Source: Agrostemma githago
Taxonomy: Eukaryota > Streptophyta > Magnoliopsida > Caryophyllales > Caryophyllaceae
Direction: 5' to 3'
NCBI GenBank assembly: GCA_958450325.1
Contig: OY288245.1
Span: 62,917,441-62,981,440 of the forward strand
Length of the DNA: 64,000 nt
The translations under genes were made by a program, and so were the position numbers. Below the pieces are notes generated by a model. The model saw only the letters and a list, made by a program, of their open reading frames with translations, ran no database searches and was not told where the DNA came from. The first letter of the stretch is position 1. Every line of letters starts with the position of its first letter. Below are positions 48,002-61,100 of the stretch, piece after piece.

Positions 48002-49285
48002 ATGGAAATGGCACGTCCTACCTTCCATCAATCGTGACGGGACAACTATTGGGCAAATGGCCAAGTCCCAAAATTTCACCAACCATATCAACCTCATCAA
48101 CAATCTTACGAACGCCCTCCATATAGTTACCATGAAAGTTGTCAAGGATCATTCCAACATCCTAACAACTACCAAATACCCCCACGTGACCCACAACCAA
48201 AAATCCCCAACTTTGATACTTGTCAAATGTTGGTTCAAATGCAAAAGAGTCAACAAGAGACGATGATTCTATTGCAAAAGAGTCAACGTGAGATGATGAT
48301 TCTATTGCAAAAGAGTCAACAAGAGATGATGACTCAAATACAAGGGGTCAAAGAGGAGCTTAGGGCCCAAAAAGCGGTGCAAGATGCTCGAATCGATGCA
48401 CTCATGGCTCGCATCACGATGTCGGCCACTCGAGCTCCACAAATTGTTGGGGAAGGTTCATTTGGGTAAGAAGGTCGGTTGACTCCACATGGAAGTCAAC
48501 TAGATCATGAAGCCACGAATGAAGAAGAGAGGGTCAATCAAGAGATCATTGTTGAGTGTTGCTTGGATGGTGAAGATATGGGAAGAATAGAGGAAGTTGA
48601 AGCTTCATGGGTCAACGATGAGGAGGGAAGTGAACATGATTCTCAAGGTAACTCTTGGGGAGCCAATGTATTGACTATCAAATTGGATTTGTATAATTTT
48701 CTTCGTGATGAACCGGATCTAGACAATCCAAAGCCAAGTGAAGACATACCTCCTCTAGGCCATATTGACAAGGTGAGTGAAAAGGAGCGTAATACTTGGG
48801 AGAAAGAAGTAGATGCCTTGGAACTTGCCTTGAATGGGAAATTGGAGGAGCCAATCACCTCCAATGAAGATAACTTGATGTCTTCTCCTCCTCTATCGCA
48901 CTCGATTTCTAGTCCCTTGTCTAGTAAGACGGTTGATGAAGAGTATCCTTGTCGGGCGGTGGAAGAGAATTCTACTCTCGACCCCGTAGAAGAAGCAACC
49001 CCCTTAGGGTGTGATCTCCCAAATCATAATGCCGAGTTTGACTCTAGACCACTATACCTACCGGATGGTCATAAGAGTCGCCGCTATGTTGGTTTGGAAG
49101 ACCCGGAAGATCACGAGAACCCCGAGCATAATGAAGATGATTGCTTCTTGCCTCCGACTTGGAAGCTCTTGAAAGTAGCTAGGCTCGGCCATGTGAGCCT
49201 CAATGAAGATGTTGCTAGGGCATTTGACTTACTCCTCCGAGCTCTTGATGGCTATGGAGGAGTAGATGGTGAGAGTATCATGTAA
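48002..49285 (+). pseudogene. Gag-like reading frame, unit 2, same two stops
   Basis: Collinear with 41899-43182. The TGA and TAA interruptions are at the same places (48035-48037 and 48467-48469), so they predate the dimer. Only a few residues differ in the acidic part, for example LYNFL for LYDFL and EKEVDA for EKGVDA. Coiled coil 48227-48469, acidic region 48479-49285. Confidence 0.6.
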
Positions 49286-52200
49286 ATATCTTTTTTCCTT
49301 TTCTTTTGTTTTTGTTTTTTGTATATGTTTGTTTGGATAGTTTGGTTTCTAGGATTTGTTAGTTTTTGTGGAATTCTTGTAATTCGGTATTTTGATGAGC
49401 GATGTGAGGGAGGGATTTTGATGGTGTTTATTGAGTTCATTTGATAGGTTATAGTGAAGATGAAGTCTTGAGAGAGTAGTTGATGATAGAAGCTTGGATT
49501 TGGGCATGGGAGTCGGTTTTTGAAGCTTTTGACAAGCTTTTGGGGACGAGATTCTATGTCTCGATGTATTGGTGGCCATGTGGGTGAAGCTATCAAGATT
49601 AGGTAGGGCTAGAAGACTCCTCTCGACCGGGAAGGAAGCATCCCGACCGGGAAAGATGAGCCATCCCGACCGGGAAGGATGTCATCCCGATCGGGATGAG
49701 TGTCCCAAAAAGTGGGCTTTCTGGAGTGTCATTCCGACCGGGAAGGGAGCTTCCCGACCGAGATGGGTGTGTCATCCCGGCCGGGACCATCCATCCCGAC
49801 CGGGATGGTCACCTGCTCCCCCTGTTGCTTCTTCTTCGACATTCGAGCCCACCCAACCATTATATACCCCCTCCAAACCTCCCTACCTACCCTTGCACCT
49901 ATCATATGACCCTACACTTCATTTACGTAGCCTCACCTCATCTTACCTTCACTACATACCGAGCCTCACATCAAATCCCGCCCCCTTCTACCAATGCAAG
50001 CCTAATACTTCAACCATGCGGGCTTATAAAGATTGAAGAGGAATAGCAATGACGAAGACAAGCTATGTGCCGATATTGAACTATGAGACGATGGAGCGAG
50101 TGAGTTGCTAACCGATGGGTACGGCAACTATCCTTTCTTTTCCGTCTTTTATCGCTTGTCTTCTTTTGTTTGTCCCTTTCCCCTTATACACTTTTGTGTC
50201 ATGGTGACCCTCGGGGCCTTGGTAGCTATTGCTCCCGACTCTCGATGACGTGATTAGGTCGGGAGTCATTTCAAAATCGAAATTTACAAGCCTTTTCACT
50301 TTATTTTTAACTTTTTTGGGATTTAGTCAGATTTAGGCGGAATCCGGGCTAGGTGACTTGATTACACCTAGTCCTCCCCTCCCATTTCCTTTTATTTCCT
50401 TGTTTTTATTTCTTCCCCCATCCATATCTTTTCTTGTCTCGGCCCATGGTGACTTGACTACACCCCGGCCGGACACATTCTACCCTTTTCTCCGCTTTAT
50501 TTTTATTTTATTTTAGTTTTATTTTCGTAGTTTCTTTTCTTTTCTTCAGTGTCTCCATACACTACGATCGAGCATGAGGACATTGCTCGGTTTAAGTGTG
50601 GGGGAGCGACATCTTAGTCTAGTTAGTTTTATTTTCGTAGTTTTTTCGAAAAAAACTTGAAAACCCTAAAAATTTGAAAAAATTTCACAAAAATCAAAAA
50701 GATTTTCTTTTGAGTGTTTTCCTTTTGTGTCGTTATGTCGTATATTTGTTGTGTTGTGCGTGTTTTGCCTCCCTTTTTCCTTATAGGTTGCTTAATCACC
50801 GTTAGCTTTGGAGAGTTTGCAAGACATCCGGTAACATCTCTTTATCTCTTTTCCCTCCTTGTTACTTGTGGAGTTTGGGAAGATTGGTGATGATGTGTGC
50901 TCGGGTGGAGCTTTGTGCATATTTGTGGTGATTGGTCGTTTATTCGGAATTTCGGGGTGGTGTTTGTTCTCTTATTTGTGTTTGTTTTGTTTTGTCTTGT
51001 TTTGTTGTCTTTGTCTCTTTTTCTTTCGTTTTTGTCGAGTCTTTGTTTTGTGTTGTGTAGTTTTGTCTTTTGTGTAAAAAGGTTTTCGAAAACCCGGTTT
51101 TGAGGCTAGTGTGCAAGCGTTAACTTTCCCTTTCTAGTAGTATGAATCGAGTCTTGGACTTTAGTCTAGTAGAATGACCCTAAATTAATAGTTTCGTTGG
51201 TCATTTATCTCGAGTCCACCTAGCTTACTAAGGATTTACTACGGGATTTGCATTTTGACCATTATGACCACCCACGGTGTGAAAAGGCCTTGGTTGCCGA
51301 GTCCCGTCCCTTAGGTGACCGTGTTTGGGATTGTTTGATTAGTCCAAGTTCTCCACCTTTTTGTGGGTTTGAAGAGGGATCGCGACCCCCAACATACCCA
51401 TTCACCTACCTCCTACACATATCCACAAAATAAATTTGCAATTTGTTGAAATCTCTCTTTCTTAGTTGCAAAAAGAAATGCCTACAACTCAAATCAAGCC
51501 AAAAGGGCAAAGAAAAGAAAAAGAAAGAAAACGAAAGAAAGAAAAGATTGAAGAAAAAGAAAAGGGCACAAAAAGCCAAAAATAAAATAGAAAAGAAGAA
51601 AAAGAAATGGCATAGGAACGCACAAAGCAAAAATGCAAAAGAAAGAAAAATGCCAAAAGAAAACCGTCTCACAAAAAGAGTCCCCACATCTCAAAAATAA
51701 GCCTTTACCGACTATAACCGTGAAGAGCCTACCAAAGGACCGAGTCCCTAGGAAGTATGATAGCGGTAATGGTCGGTCTTCCCTCATTTTGCAATCATAT
51801 CCACCTTTTTACTTGGATTAGTTAAGCGGTTTTGGGCATGGGACGACCCTCTTGGCTCATCACTAAAGGGGGCGGGGTCTCACTTATCTACAGTGTCGAC
51901 TAACACCGTGGTTCATCTTTTTTCCATCCCGCCGATCGTCCCGTAGTACGTTCTTAGAAGGTTAGGAGGACCTAGGTAAGTTACCAACGTTTTTTATTGC
52001 TTTGTTGTCATACTATTAGGGTTTAGTTTATCTCGATTGGTATGATTAGCTTGGGAACGTTGCCACTTGCCTCGAGTCCTAAACCGGTGTTTCTTTCACC
52101 GCTTGTTTGAGGGAAGCGTTATTTCTTTCCTTTTGGGTGCAACCGATTATTTGTTTGTTTGTATGTTTGTTTGTTTATGTGTTTTGTGTCCGGTTGCATC

Positions 52201-52363
52201 CACAGTTTTGTCGCAAGACCTCACTTGCCTTGCGGAGTGCACTTTTCCTCTAAGTGCACTCGCGTGAGTTGAAAGGGCGTAGGGTGCGCTAATACCCGCT
52301 CGGCTAGTTTAGTAGTTAGTTTGTGCTTACTCGAGGGCGAGTAAGGGTTAAGTGTGGGGGAGT
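49286..52363. other. Unit 2 internal non-coding region
   Basis: Collinear with 43183-46245. The palindrome cluster at 49620-49810 has one more motif than in unit 1. The PPT precedes 52364. No gene. Confidence 0.6.
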
Positions 52364-53968
52364 TGATAAGTGTAGTTTGTAGTGCCTAATTTGTTGTGTT
52401 TTGGTCCCATTTTCCTTGTGGAATCGCTCCTTGGGAGCGGTTTTTGGGTTACTTATGCTTCCTTTAGTTCGTTTTAGGTTCCCGAGACCATTCATGAAGA
52501 ATTGGAACGATTCCGACTCGTTTCATATACTCTTGGAGCCAACGAAGAGGAGGAACGATCACTCGGTGCCTTGGATTCGATCCCGAGACCTTGGGACCCA
52601 TTCCCGAGCCCCTTAGACTCGATCCCGAGCCCCGAGAATCAACGAGAAGCCCATGAGAAGCAAGGAGGGACCAAAAAGATCATATTGGAGGCCTACAAGG
52701 TCCTTCCCGGGCGGGATAATGCCTTCCCGACCGGGAAGGAGGGTGCAAAAGAGAGGGCTACTGTTTTGGGTCCATCCCGACCGGGATGAGTTCATCCCGA
52801 CCGAGACCGACCTCATCCCGACCGGGATGATTTCATCCCGACCGAGACCGACCTCATCCCGACCGGGACCACCTCATCCCGACCGGGATGGGCCCAGCGA
52901 AGGGTTGTTTCGATTCCTTTCTTCTCCTTTCCTTTTGGAACCTTATATATACCCTCCCTCTTGTAATCTTATGGGATGCTCTTCATTACCCACTAAACCC
53001 TAGACTACTTTAGCATAGATTAGCTTAGATTAGAGTAGATTAGTCGTTAATTAGTCCTTTATCTAGTTAGCTAATCTTGTATTAAGGGATCTCTTGAAGA
53101 ATCCATCAAATCTTGACAACATTGGTGGATGTTTTTGGATGTTCTTTATATACAAGTTCTCATCTTTTCATTCTCTTGTTAGTTGGTATAATCTTCTCAT
53201 TCTTTTACTCTTAATCTTTGTTTATGTTATTCAAGTTTTCATCTTTATATCTAGTTTGTTGTTCTTGTTTGTTCTTTATATGAATGCTTTGGTTCTTATG
53301 TTGGTTTCTCTTGTTAATGTTAGTTTTAGCATTAGATATGTTTGAGTAGACTCTTGCTAGGGTTATTAGGGGGATTGGATGTGATTAGGGATGATTAGGG
53401 TGAGATGGGTGGTATTTGATGTTGTTTTTGTTGTTTTCCTTTTACCTTGCACTCCACATGTTCGATGAAATGCTTGTGAGACTAGAGACGATCAATCCTT
53501 GTTTTTCTTGCATCTTCTCTTGTATGTGTGTGTTTGGTTGGTTGGTTGGTTTGGTTCCCTCATTAGTAGCGAGAGCGTGGTGAGGACGACCCCTAGGCCG
53601 ATTACGTAGCGAGAGCCCGATCGGTGGAACCTAGGCTACGAAAGCATGCTAGTAACCCCGTTTTTCCCCTTTTTGTCTCCTTTGCATCCACGAACCCGAC
53701 CTAACCCTAGTTTTCCTTATTATTGTTATCCTTGCTTCCCTTAGTCATTAGTTACTTGTTTTGTCTTCCTTTTCCATGTTTTAGACCTTGGCCTAGTCCT
53801 TAGCCATCACCCTAGATTAGCTTGTCTTGAACCTAGTCCTAGACCGTAGCACCCATTAGTCTAAACCCATTTACGTCCCTGTGGATCGACCCGACTTGCC
53901 CTAGCTACCCTAGTTAGGTTCGTTGGTTATTATTTGGTGGCGGGATCCACGACAAATCCCGCCCATCA
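52364..53968 (+). repeat. LTR 3 of the tandem element
   Basis: 1605 bp, TGATAAG ... CCCATCA. Its palindrome cluster (52708-52890) is longer by about 46 bp than that of LTR 1, through extra copies of the CATCCCGACCGGGATG unit. TATATATA lies near 52945. Confidence 0.93.
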
Positions 53969-53973
53969 GATCA

Positions 53974-54205
53974 CCACGTTAGAGTCTTAAGACCATGCGA
54001 TGTGGTTGATAATCTTACTTTCTTAAATTTTTGGTTTATATGTAAGGACCAACGATTACTCTTATTTATAAATAATACAAGTATTCCATTACCTTCTTAT
54101 CATTTTTCGATGTGGGATATTTTTTGGTTGAAATCTAAGAACGAACAATTACTCTTGTTTATCATAATAATATAAATGAAAAGAAAATATATCTATTTGT
54201 ATCAA
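53974..54205. repeat. AT-rich degenerate repeat, inverse orientation
   Basis: Phrases AACGATTACTCTTATTTAT and AAATCTAAGAACGAACAATT are the reverse complement of the 30.4-37.4 kb family. Confidence 0.6.
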
Positions 54206-54206
54206 G

Positions 54207-54268
<62 letters not shown>
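54206..54268. repeat. (AAT)n microsatellite
   Basis: About 21 AAT units. Confidence 0.97.
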
Positions 54269-54275
54269 CCCCTAT

Positions 54276-54571
54276 CCCCTATTCACTAAAACAAAAATCA
54301 AGGGGCAAGACCGTCTTTTCAACTTTCCCGCCAAAATACTCTTCCTAAATTAAGCAACTTGGGCTTTTGCAATGTGGGCTTCGGCAACTGCTAATTAACA
54401 AACAATTCTGAAGTTTGCAAGATCCCCTATTCACTAAAACAAAAACCAAGGGGCAAGACCGTCTTTTCAACTTTCCCGCCAAAATACTCTTCCTAAATTA
54501 AGCAACTTGGGCTTTTGCAATGTGTGCTTCGGCAACTGCTAATTAACAAACAATTCTGAAGTTTGCAAGAT
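54276..54571. repeat. 148-bp tandem duplication
   Basis: A segment starting CCCCTATTCACTAAAAC is present twice (54276-54423 and 54424-54571) with only a few differences. A decayed third relative of its first half appears near 55621-55690. Confidence 0.9.
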
Positions 54572-54609
54572 TAAAGCCCTATTCAATCAGCATCCAATTA
54601 TCCAATTAT

Positions 54610-54744
54610 ACAAATTTATTATAATGTATAATTATATTAGACAATTTTTATTTTATTTTTTAAAAAATAATGTCTAATAGTTTAAAAATTATAATAAAAA
54701 AAAAATATATTGTCTAATATAATTATACATTATAATAAATTTGT
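54610..54744. repeat. Perfect 34-bp inverted repeat
   Basis: Arms 54610-54643 and 54711-54744 are exact reverse complements, separated by 67 bp of AT-rich DNA. This could form a long hairpin. It is possibly a MITE or foldback remnant. Confidence 0.9.
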
Positions 54745-54749
54745 ATAGG

Positions 54750-55240
54750 TGGACGTAAAACTATTAGTACATTATAATTTTTAAACTATTAGACAATATT
54801 TTATTTTAAACTATTATATTTATTTAGTTTCTTATAGGTAGACGTAAAATCACTCTTAGATAAATAATTGGATGAAGTACTAAAATCAACAAAGATGGAA
54901 ATAAAATTTATGATGTTTAATTTTATTTTTTTTATTATAATTTTTTAATTAGACAATATTTTTTTAAAAAAACTATTATATTTATTTAGTTTCTTATAGG
55001 TGGACGTAAAATCACTCTTAGATAAATAATTACATGAAGTACTAAAATAAACAAAGATGGAAATAAAATTTACGATGTTTAATTTATTTATTTTATTATA
55101 ATTTTTAAACTATTAGACAATTTTTTTTTTAAACTGTTATATTTATTTAGTTTCTTATAGGTGGACGTAAAATCACTCTTAGATAAATAATTACATGAAG
55201 TACTAAAATAAATAAAGATGGAAATAAAATGTATGATGTT
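54750..55240. repeat. 160-bp tandem repeats
   Basis: Three copies of a unit containing TTTCTTATAGGTGGACGTAA (near 54829, 54989 and 55149). Confidence 0.85.
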
Positions 55241-56581
55241 TAATAAGTTGTATAATATTCATAAGTGAAAAAAGAGAGCTAGGATTAATTTCATTTTTAA
55301 TTACAGGCATAAAATCCATTGCTACTAAAAAATGAGGCCTAATTATCACGTAAAAATAAATTATATTCTATTAATATAAGCAAGAATTTTTTCCTAACAA
55401 AAAGATACCTAAGTTGTATCCTAACAAAAAGATTCCTAATAAATTATATTATATCAGGATACTAATCTCACGAAAATATCGTGATACCTAAGTTAACTTT
55501 TGTCCAAATTCATTAAATATAGCTCAATTGTGTATGATTCATTCATCCAGTTACAGCATTTAGGAAAAAATACAGTATATTTTTAGATATAATATATTGT
55601 GATTACATTTACAAATATCATCTATTCACTAAAACAAAAATTAATGGACAAATGAGTTATTTCAACTTTCTCGCCAAAATTCTACCTCTTCATTACCTAA
55701 TTGGGCTTGACAAAATAAACTTTTGTCTACCTTCATTAAAAGTTCAATTTTTCAATGTCCAATCATACAATAACCAAAATCTTTACTATCAATCAATTTT
55801 TACAATTACTCCATACATAAATTTGGGGAAAAAAATATATTATATTGTAACATGCAGAGTAATAACCAAAAATCTCTTCCATACTTTGAATAAACATGTT
55901 AAACGGGATGAACGGGTTAGGTCATACGGGTTGGACAAATTACGGGGTCGGGTCAAATAAATGTCAAGATCGAGTTAAGTCAGAATATCGAGCATGTACA
56001 ATTTCTAACGCCTTACATTTTATCAAATAAAAAATACAAAGTATTTCTTTTAATATTAATCATATTTAACATCACTAATGTTGTTAAATTAAATAATTAT
56101 CGTATTTATAAGTAAAAAATTATATTATTCATAAAAAATATATTTTACTATTAGATGCTATAAAATGTATATAGCTATAAAATTTATATAAAATTATTCT
56201 TTTCGTAATTTATAATATTAAATTTAATAATTTTTTAATTGTTATTTTAAATATTACATACTCATATAAATACTAATATCAAGATAGTTTTAATGACACG
56301 TCATGATCCAAGTATCCAACGTATCGACCCATTCGGTCGGATTTTGACGAGTCATCTTATCCTAACAAAATATTATTTTATACAAAAAAAATAAGGCAAT
56401 AAGATTTGTATTTATTATACTTTAAAACAAAAATTAAAGGGTAAAATAATCAAAATACAGAAACGTGAACGGTTGACTGAAATACTAAAAAAAAGATTAA
56501 GTTATTATAGACTTGGACAGAGGTAATATAATTTAGTAAGTAACTAAATAAACAAAAATAAACAAAAATTAATTAAAAAAA
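55241..56581. other. AT-rich DNA without recognisable genes
   Basis: A 102-codon frame at 55652-55960 has no recognised domain and lies in repeat-derived DNA. The rest is AT-rich and unassigned. Confidence 0.5.
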
Positions 56582-56609
56582 CCGTGCATAGGCACGGGTT
56601 TTGTACTAG
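56582..56609 (+). other. Helitron-like 3' terminus
   Basis: The hairpin CCGTGC-ATAG-GCACGG is followed by GTTTTGTACTAG, matching the form of a Helitron 3' end (short hairpin about 10 bases before CTAG). No matching 5' end was found, and the base after CTAG is C where T is usual. Confidence 0.35.
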
Positions 56610-56610
56610 C

Positions 56611-56750
<140 letters not shown>

Positions 56751-56819
56751 GCGTAGTGAGAGAAAACTTTCTCTCTCTAGGATTCAGTTACGAAAACGCG
56801 ATTCTGTTACGACTTCTCC

Positions 56820-58140
56820 ATGGCTGCCATTGCTGCTTCCACTGTAAAGAGAGGTCCTGGACGGCCACCGAAGAAAACCAATCAATCACTTCCTCCTCCC
56901 ATCACTGGTCAATCTGGTGCTGGTTTGGTGAATGGTGATGCAGAATCAAATTCTCAAGCTGAAACCCAGAGTACTGCGCAAAAAGTTTCGCTAAATGATG
57001 TGATCATTGAAGCTATGGCTTCTGCTGGAAACCCGACTACGAGCAATACTAAGTCATGGTCTTCTATAGCGAATAAGCAAAAGCAATTAGGGATGAACCT
57101 CTGTTTCTTTGAGGAGATAGCTGATAACACTGAAATCTCCATTGAATTGGAAGACTTTGAGGATGAATTGAATAAGTGGAAATTTACTCTCATGGGTCAT
57201 GTGATTGGTAGCAAGCCCACTTTACAGGCGGTGAAGAAGTATGTCCAAGATAATTGGGGTACTCTTGCTCTTCCAACAGTGCAGTACTACAAAAAAGGGT
57301 GGTTTTCCTTTAGGTTTGCCTCAAAGGAAGCCATGGATAGTGTCTTAGGAGGTGGCCCTTGGAATATGGGTATATACACCTTTATCTTGAAGGAATGGAC
57401 ACCAAACTTCTCAGCTGAAATGGATAAACTTGCTTGTGTTCCAGTTTGGGTTCTATTTCCTGACTTGGACCCATTTCTGTGGACGGATGTGGTTCTTGGA
57501 AAGATGGCTAGTACAATAGGAAGGCCATTGTGTGCTGATCTTGCCACAACTACTAAGGCCAAGCTATCGTTTGCTAGGGTTCTAATTGAGGTTGATGTCT
57601 CCAAACCTCTACCTGAGCATGTGATCATTAATACTCCTTTTTGTGAGTATTCTGTTCAAACGGTTCGATATGAATGGATTCCCTTTTACTGTCATGGTTG
57701 TGGGAAGCTAGGTCATAAGAAAAACTCCTGTAAATGGGAGAAGAAGAAATCTGCTCCAGCCAAGCCACTGATCAATGATCAGCCTGAAGTTGTTGAGCAG
57801 TCATCTCAGAAGGTTATTGAGGAAATCAAAGGTCCTGAACATGTGGAAAACAAGGCCATGGAGGAGGAAAGAGTGGATATCCTGTCTCCTGCCATAGAGT
57901 CTATAGAGGAAGGGGGGTGCATTGATTTGGATATTTCTGATGCAGCCCTGCATTGAGTCTGATCAGGATGGCTTCCAACCTGTTTCTAAAAGGAACTCCT
58001 CAGCTAACAAAGCTAGGAAGGAGCCTATAGTGGAGAATATGGACTTGGGGAATACCTTTCAAGCCATTTCTGTTGAGGAGAATGAGTCTGAGACTTATAT
58101 TGGCTATTTAGAATTTCCAATTCCACCTGATAAATCATGA
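56820..58140 (+). pseudogene. LINE ORF1: gag-like RNA-binding protein, one frameshift
   Basis: The first 378 codons (to 57956) start MAAIAASTVKRGPGRPPKK, where the GRP core is an AT-hook-like motif. A DUF4283-type domain follows (about residues 100-230, with FSFRFASKEAMDSVLGGGPW). It ends with a CHGCGKLGHKKNSC zinc knuckle (near residue 300). An apparent one-base insertion at CATTGAG (near 57951-57955) brings a TGA. The other frame continues ESDQDGFQPVSKRNS to the TGA at 58138-58140, which overlaps the ORF2 start. ORF1 proteins bind LINE RNA. Confidence 0.85.
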
Positions 58141-61100
58141 AACTTGCTTCCTGGAACATTCGAGGTTTTAATGATCCTCTCAAGCATAGTGAAGTCAGGG
58201 AGTTTTTTTCCTCTAATAATTTGGATATCCTTGGAGTATTAGAGACTAGAGTTAAGAAAAAGAATGCTATAAAACTCATTCAAAATAACTTCAGACGGTT
58301 AGAGGTCATAACAAACTATGATCATCATTACAATGGGAGGATTTGGATCATCTTTAATCCTAATACTGTTAAAATTACCAACATTACTTACTTTGATCAG
58401 TGTGTATCCGGTATAGTTCATCACTTTGAAACTAATACTAAACTGCAACTTAGCATTGTATATGGTGCAAATGATGCTGCTATGAGAGAAGGGTTATGGG
58501 AGTCTCTTCAATCCCTTGCTACCTCTTCTCCTTGGGTTGTTCTTGGTGATTTTAATATTGTTCGAAGTCCTGAAGAGAAGCTTAGTCCCACTCCACCGGT
58601 TTTGGGTGACATGATGGCTTTCAATAATTGTTTGGCTAATTGTCTGCTAGATGATTTTAGCAGTTCAGGTTGCTCAATGACCTGGACTAATAAACAAGGA
58701 CCTGAATCTAGGGTTTGGTCTAAACTTGATAGAATTTTAGTTAACCCTTCCTGGTTTACTACATTCCCTAATTCCTCAGCCACTATTCCTGATGCAGGGG
58801 TTTCTGATCACTCCCCATTGCTTGTTAATGTTTTGAGGCAGCAATGCAGAGTGAATAAAGCATTTACCTTCCTTAATAGTTGGATTGCACATCCTGATTT
58901 TCAATCCACAGTGCGTCAGGCCTGGGAAGTAAGGGTTCAGGGGTCCTCTATATATTGCTTGTTTGGCAAATTGAAACTGGTTAAAAGAGCTCTCAAGCAG
59001 TTTCATCAACAACACTTCTCTAATGTCTCTGGCAGAACTAAAGAGGCAAAAGAGAAGCTTATCAACTGTCAAACAAGACTAAGGGATTTCCCTCTCTCGA
59101 GAGATCTTATACTAGAAGAGAAAGAACTACTTGACATTTATCAAAACATCAAGGAAGCAGAATTAACCATGTTGAAACAAAGAGCCAAAATTCAAGATTT
59201 ACAGTTAACTGATTGCTCCTCGAAATATTTTTATGCAAAAATTGCTGAAAGAAGGAACCATCAGATGATTGGTGCTATTAAAGATGTTTCAGGTCATGTT
59301 CATGAGAACACATCTGCAGTTGTTGAGGCTTTTCAGACTTATTATACAGGTTTACTTGGTAATAAGCATGTTGTTAGGCCTCTGGATGCTTCTTTGATTA
59401 TGCAAGGGCCTTGTCTCACTACTGAAATGCAGGCAAATTTACTCCTTCCTATCATTATCCAGGAGATTAAGGAAGCTGTTTTTAGCATGGACAATAATAG
59501 CAGTCCAGGAATGGATGGATTTGGGGCAGGTTTCTTTAAAGCAACTTGGGCCATTGTTGAATCTACATTCTGTGCTGCTGTCATGAACTTTTTTCAGAAA
59601 GGTAACATGTCTAAGCAAGCAAATTCCACTATTATTACACTAATCCCTAAAAAACAAGAGGCTTCATCTGTCATGGACTTTCGACCTATATCTTGTTGTA
59701 CAGTCTTCTATAAAACTGTGAGTAAAATCATATCAAATAGATTACGGCCTATCTTGCCAAGCATAATTGGTGAAGAACAAGCGGCTTTCATCAAAGGTAG
59801 AAGTTTGTTTGAAAATGCCCTTTTGTCTCAAACTCTGGTTAAAGGATACACAAGGAAGTTTCTTACACCAAGATGTATGATCAAGGTTGACATAAGAAAG
59901 GCATTTGACTCTCTACAATGGGAGTTCATTTCTGATCTTCTTCAAATGCTAGGATTTCCTCCTCTTTTTATTAAATGGATTATGGGATGCATTACCAATC
60001 CTTGGTACTCCTTTAAAATCAATGGAGGGATTCATGGGTTCTTCCAAGGCAAAAGTGGCATTAGACAAGGGGATCCCTTGTCCCCTTTTCTGTTTGTTCT
60101 AAGTATGGAGGCTCTCTCTAGAGCATTAAGGAAAATAGGGGACCAAGAGCTTGTTTCATATCATCCAAAGTGTTGCAGAATCAATCTAAATCATCTAATT
60201 TTTGCTGATGATCTTATGATCTTTAGCAGAGGGGATGTTCCATCTGTTGCAATTAAAACCAAACTGGATTGGTTTGGTAACTGCTCTGGATTGAGAGCTA
60301 ATCTAGACAAAACTAATATCTATTTTGGGGGGATCAGGCATGATGTCCAAAGCAGTATTCTGAATGCTACAGGCTATGCAGTTGGTACCTTTCCATTCAG
60401 ATATCTAGGGATACCTTTGAATGATGCCACTATTAAAATCTCTATGTTTGATTCTCTCATCATCAAGATTCAGAAGTCAATCAGACATTGGACAACTCAT
60501 CTGCTATCATATGCTGGTAAGGCCCAGCTTATAAATTCTGTGATTTTTGGACTACAAAATTTCTGGTGTTCTATCATCTTACTGCCCAAGGCTGTTGTGA
60601 AGGCCATTAACAAACTTTGTAAGGATTTCTTTTGGGGAATACAACCTGGTACTGTGAGATTAACATTCAAGAAGTGGCAAAGTATCTGCCAACCTTGGGC
60701 TGCTGGTGGGTTTAATGTAAAATGCTTGGAAAATTGGAACAAAGCACTGCTAGCCAAATGGCTCTGGCAACTCTCAGAGAACACAGGAAGCATATGGATT
60801 AGGTGGTGTAATGCATATATCTTACGAGACACATCTATTTGGTTTGTCATCAAGAAGGAGTACTTTTCTTCAGGGCTCAAGCATGTCTTGCAAGTTAGAG
60901 ATGAAATTGTTCAGCGTTGTGGGAGTGCAGATACTGCTGCCCAAGTACTTAAAACCTGGGTAGTAGGAGGCAAATTCAGGGTATGCAAAGCATATGAATA
61001 TTTTCACCCTAATCCTGTGATGACTCGATTCAAATGTCTGGTATCGTCTCTTATGATGCCAAGGCATAAAATCATTCTATCCTTAGCTATTCAAGATAAA

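Larger units (their letters stand above)
40134..53968 (+). mobile_element. Tandem (three-LTR) non-autonomous Ty3/gypsy-type element
   Basis: LTRs lie at 40134-41692, 46246-47795 and 52364-53968, with two nearly identical internal regions between them (unit length about 6.1 kb). The 5-bp duplication GATCA flanks the whole (40129-40133 and 53969-53973), and no duplication separates the units, so it is a single dimeric insertion. Primer sites TTGGCGTCGTTGCCGGGGA, a form typical of Athila/Tat-type elements, follow LTR 1 (41695) and LTR 2 (47798). PPTs AAGTGTGGGGGAGT precede LTR 2 and LTR 3. There is no pol. The only sizeable frame is gag-like. Confidence 0.93.
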
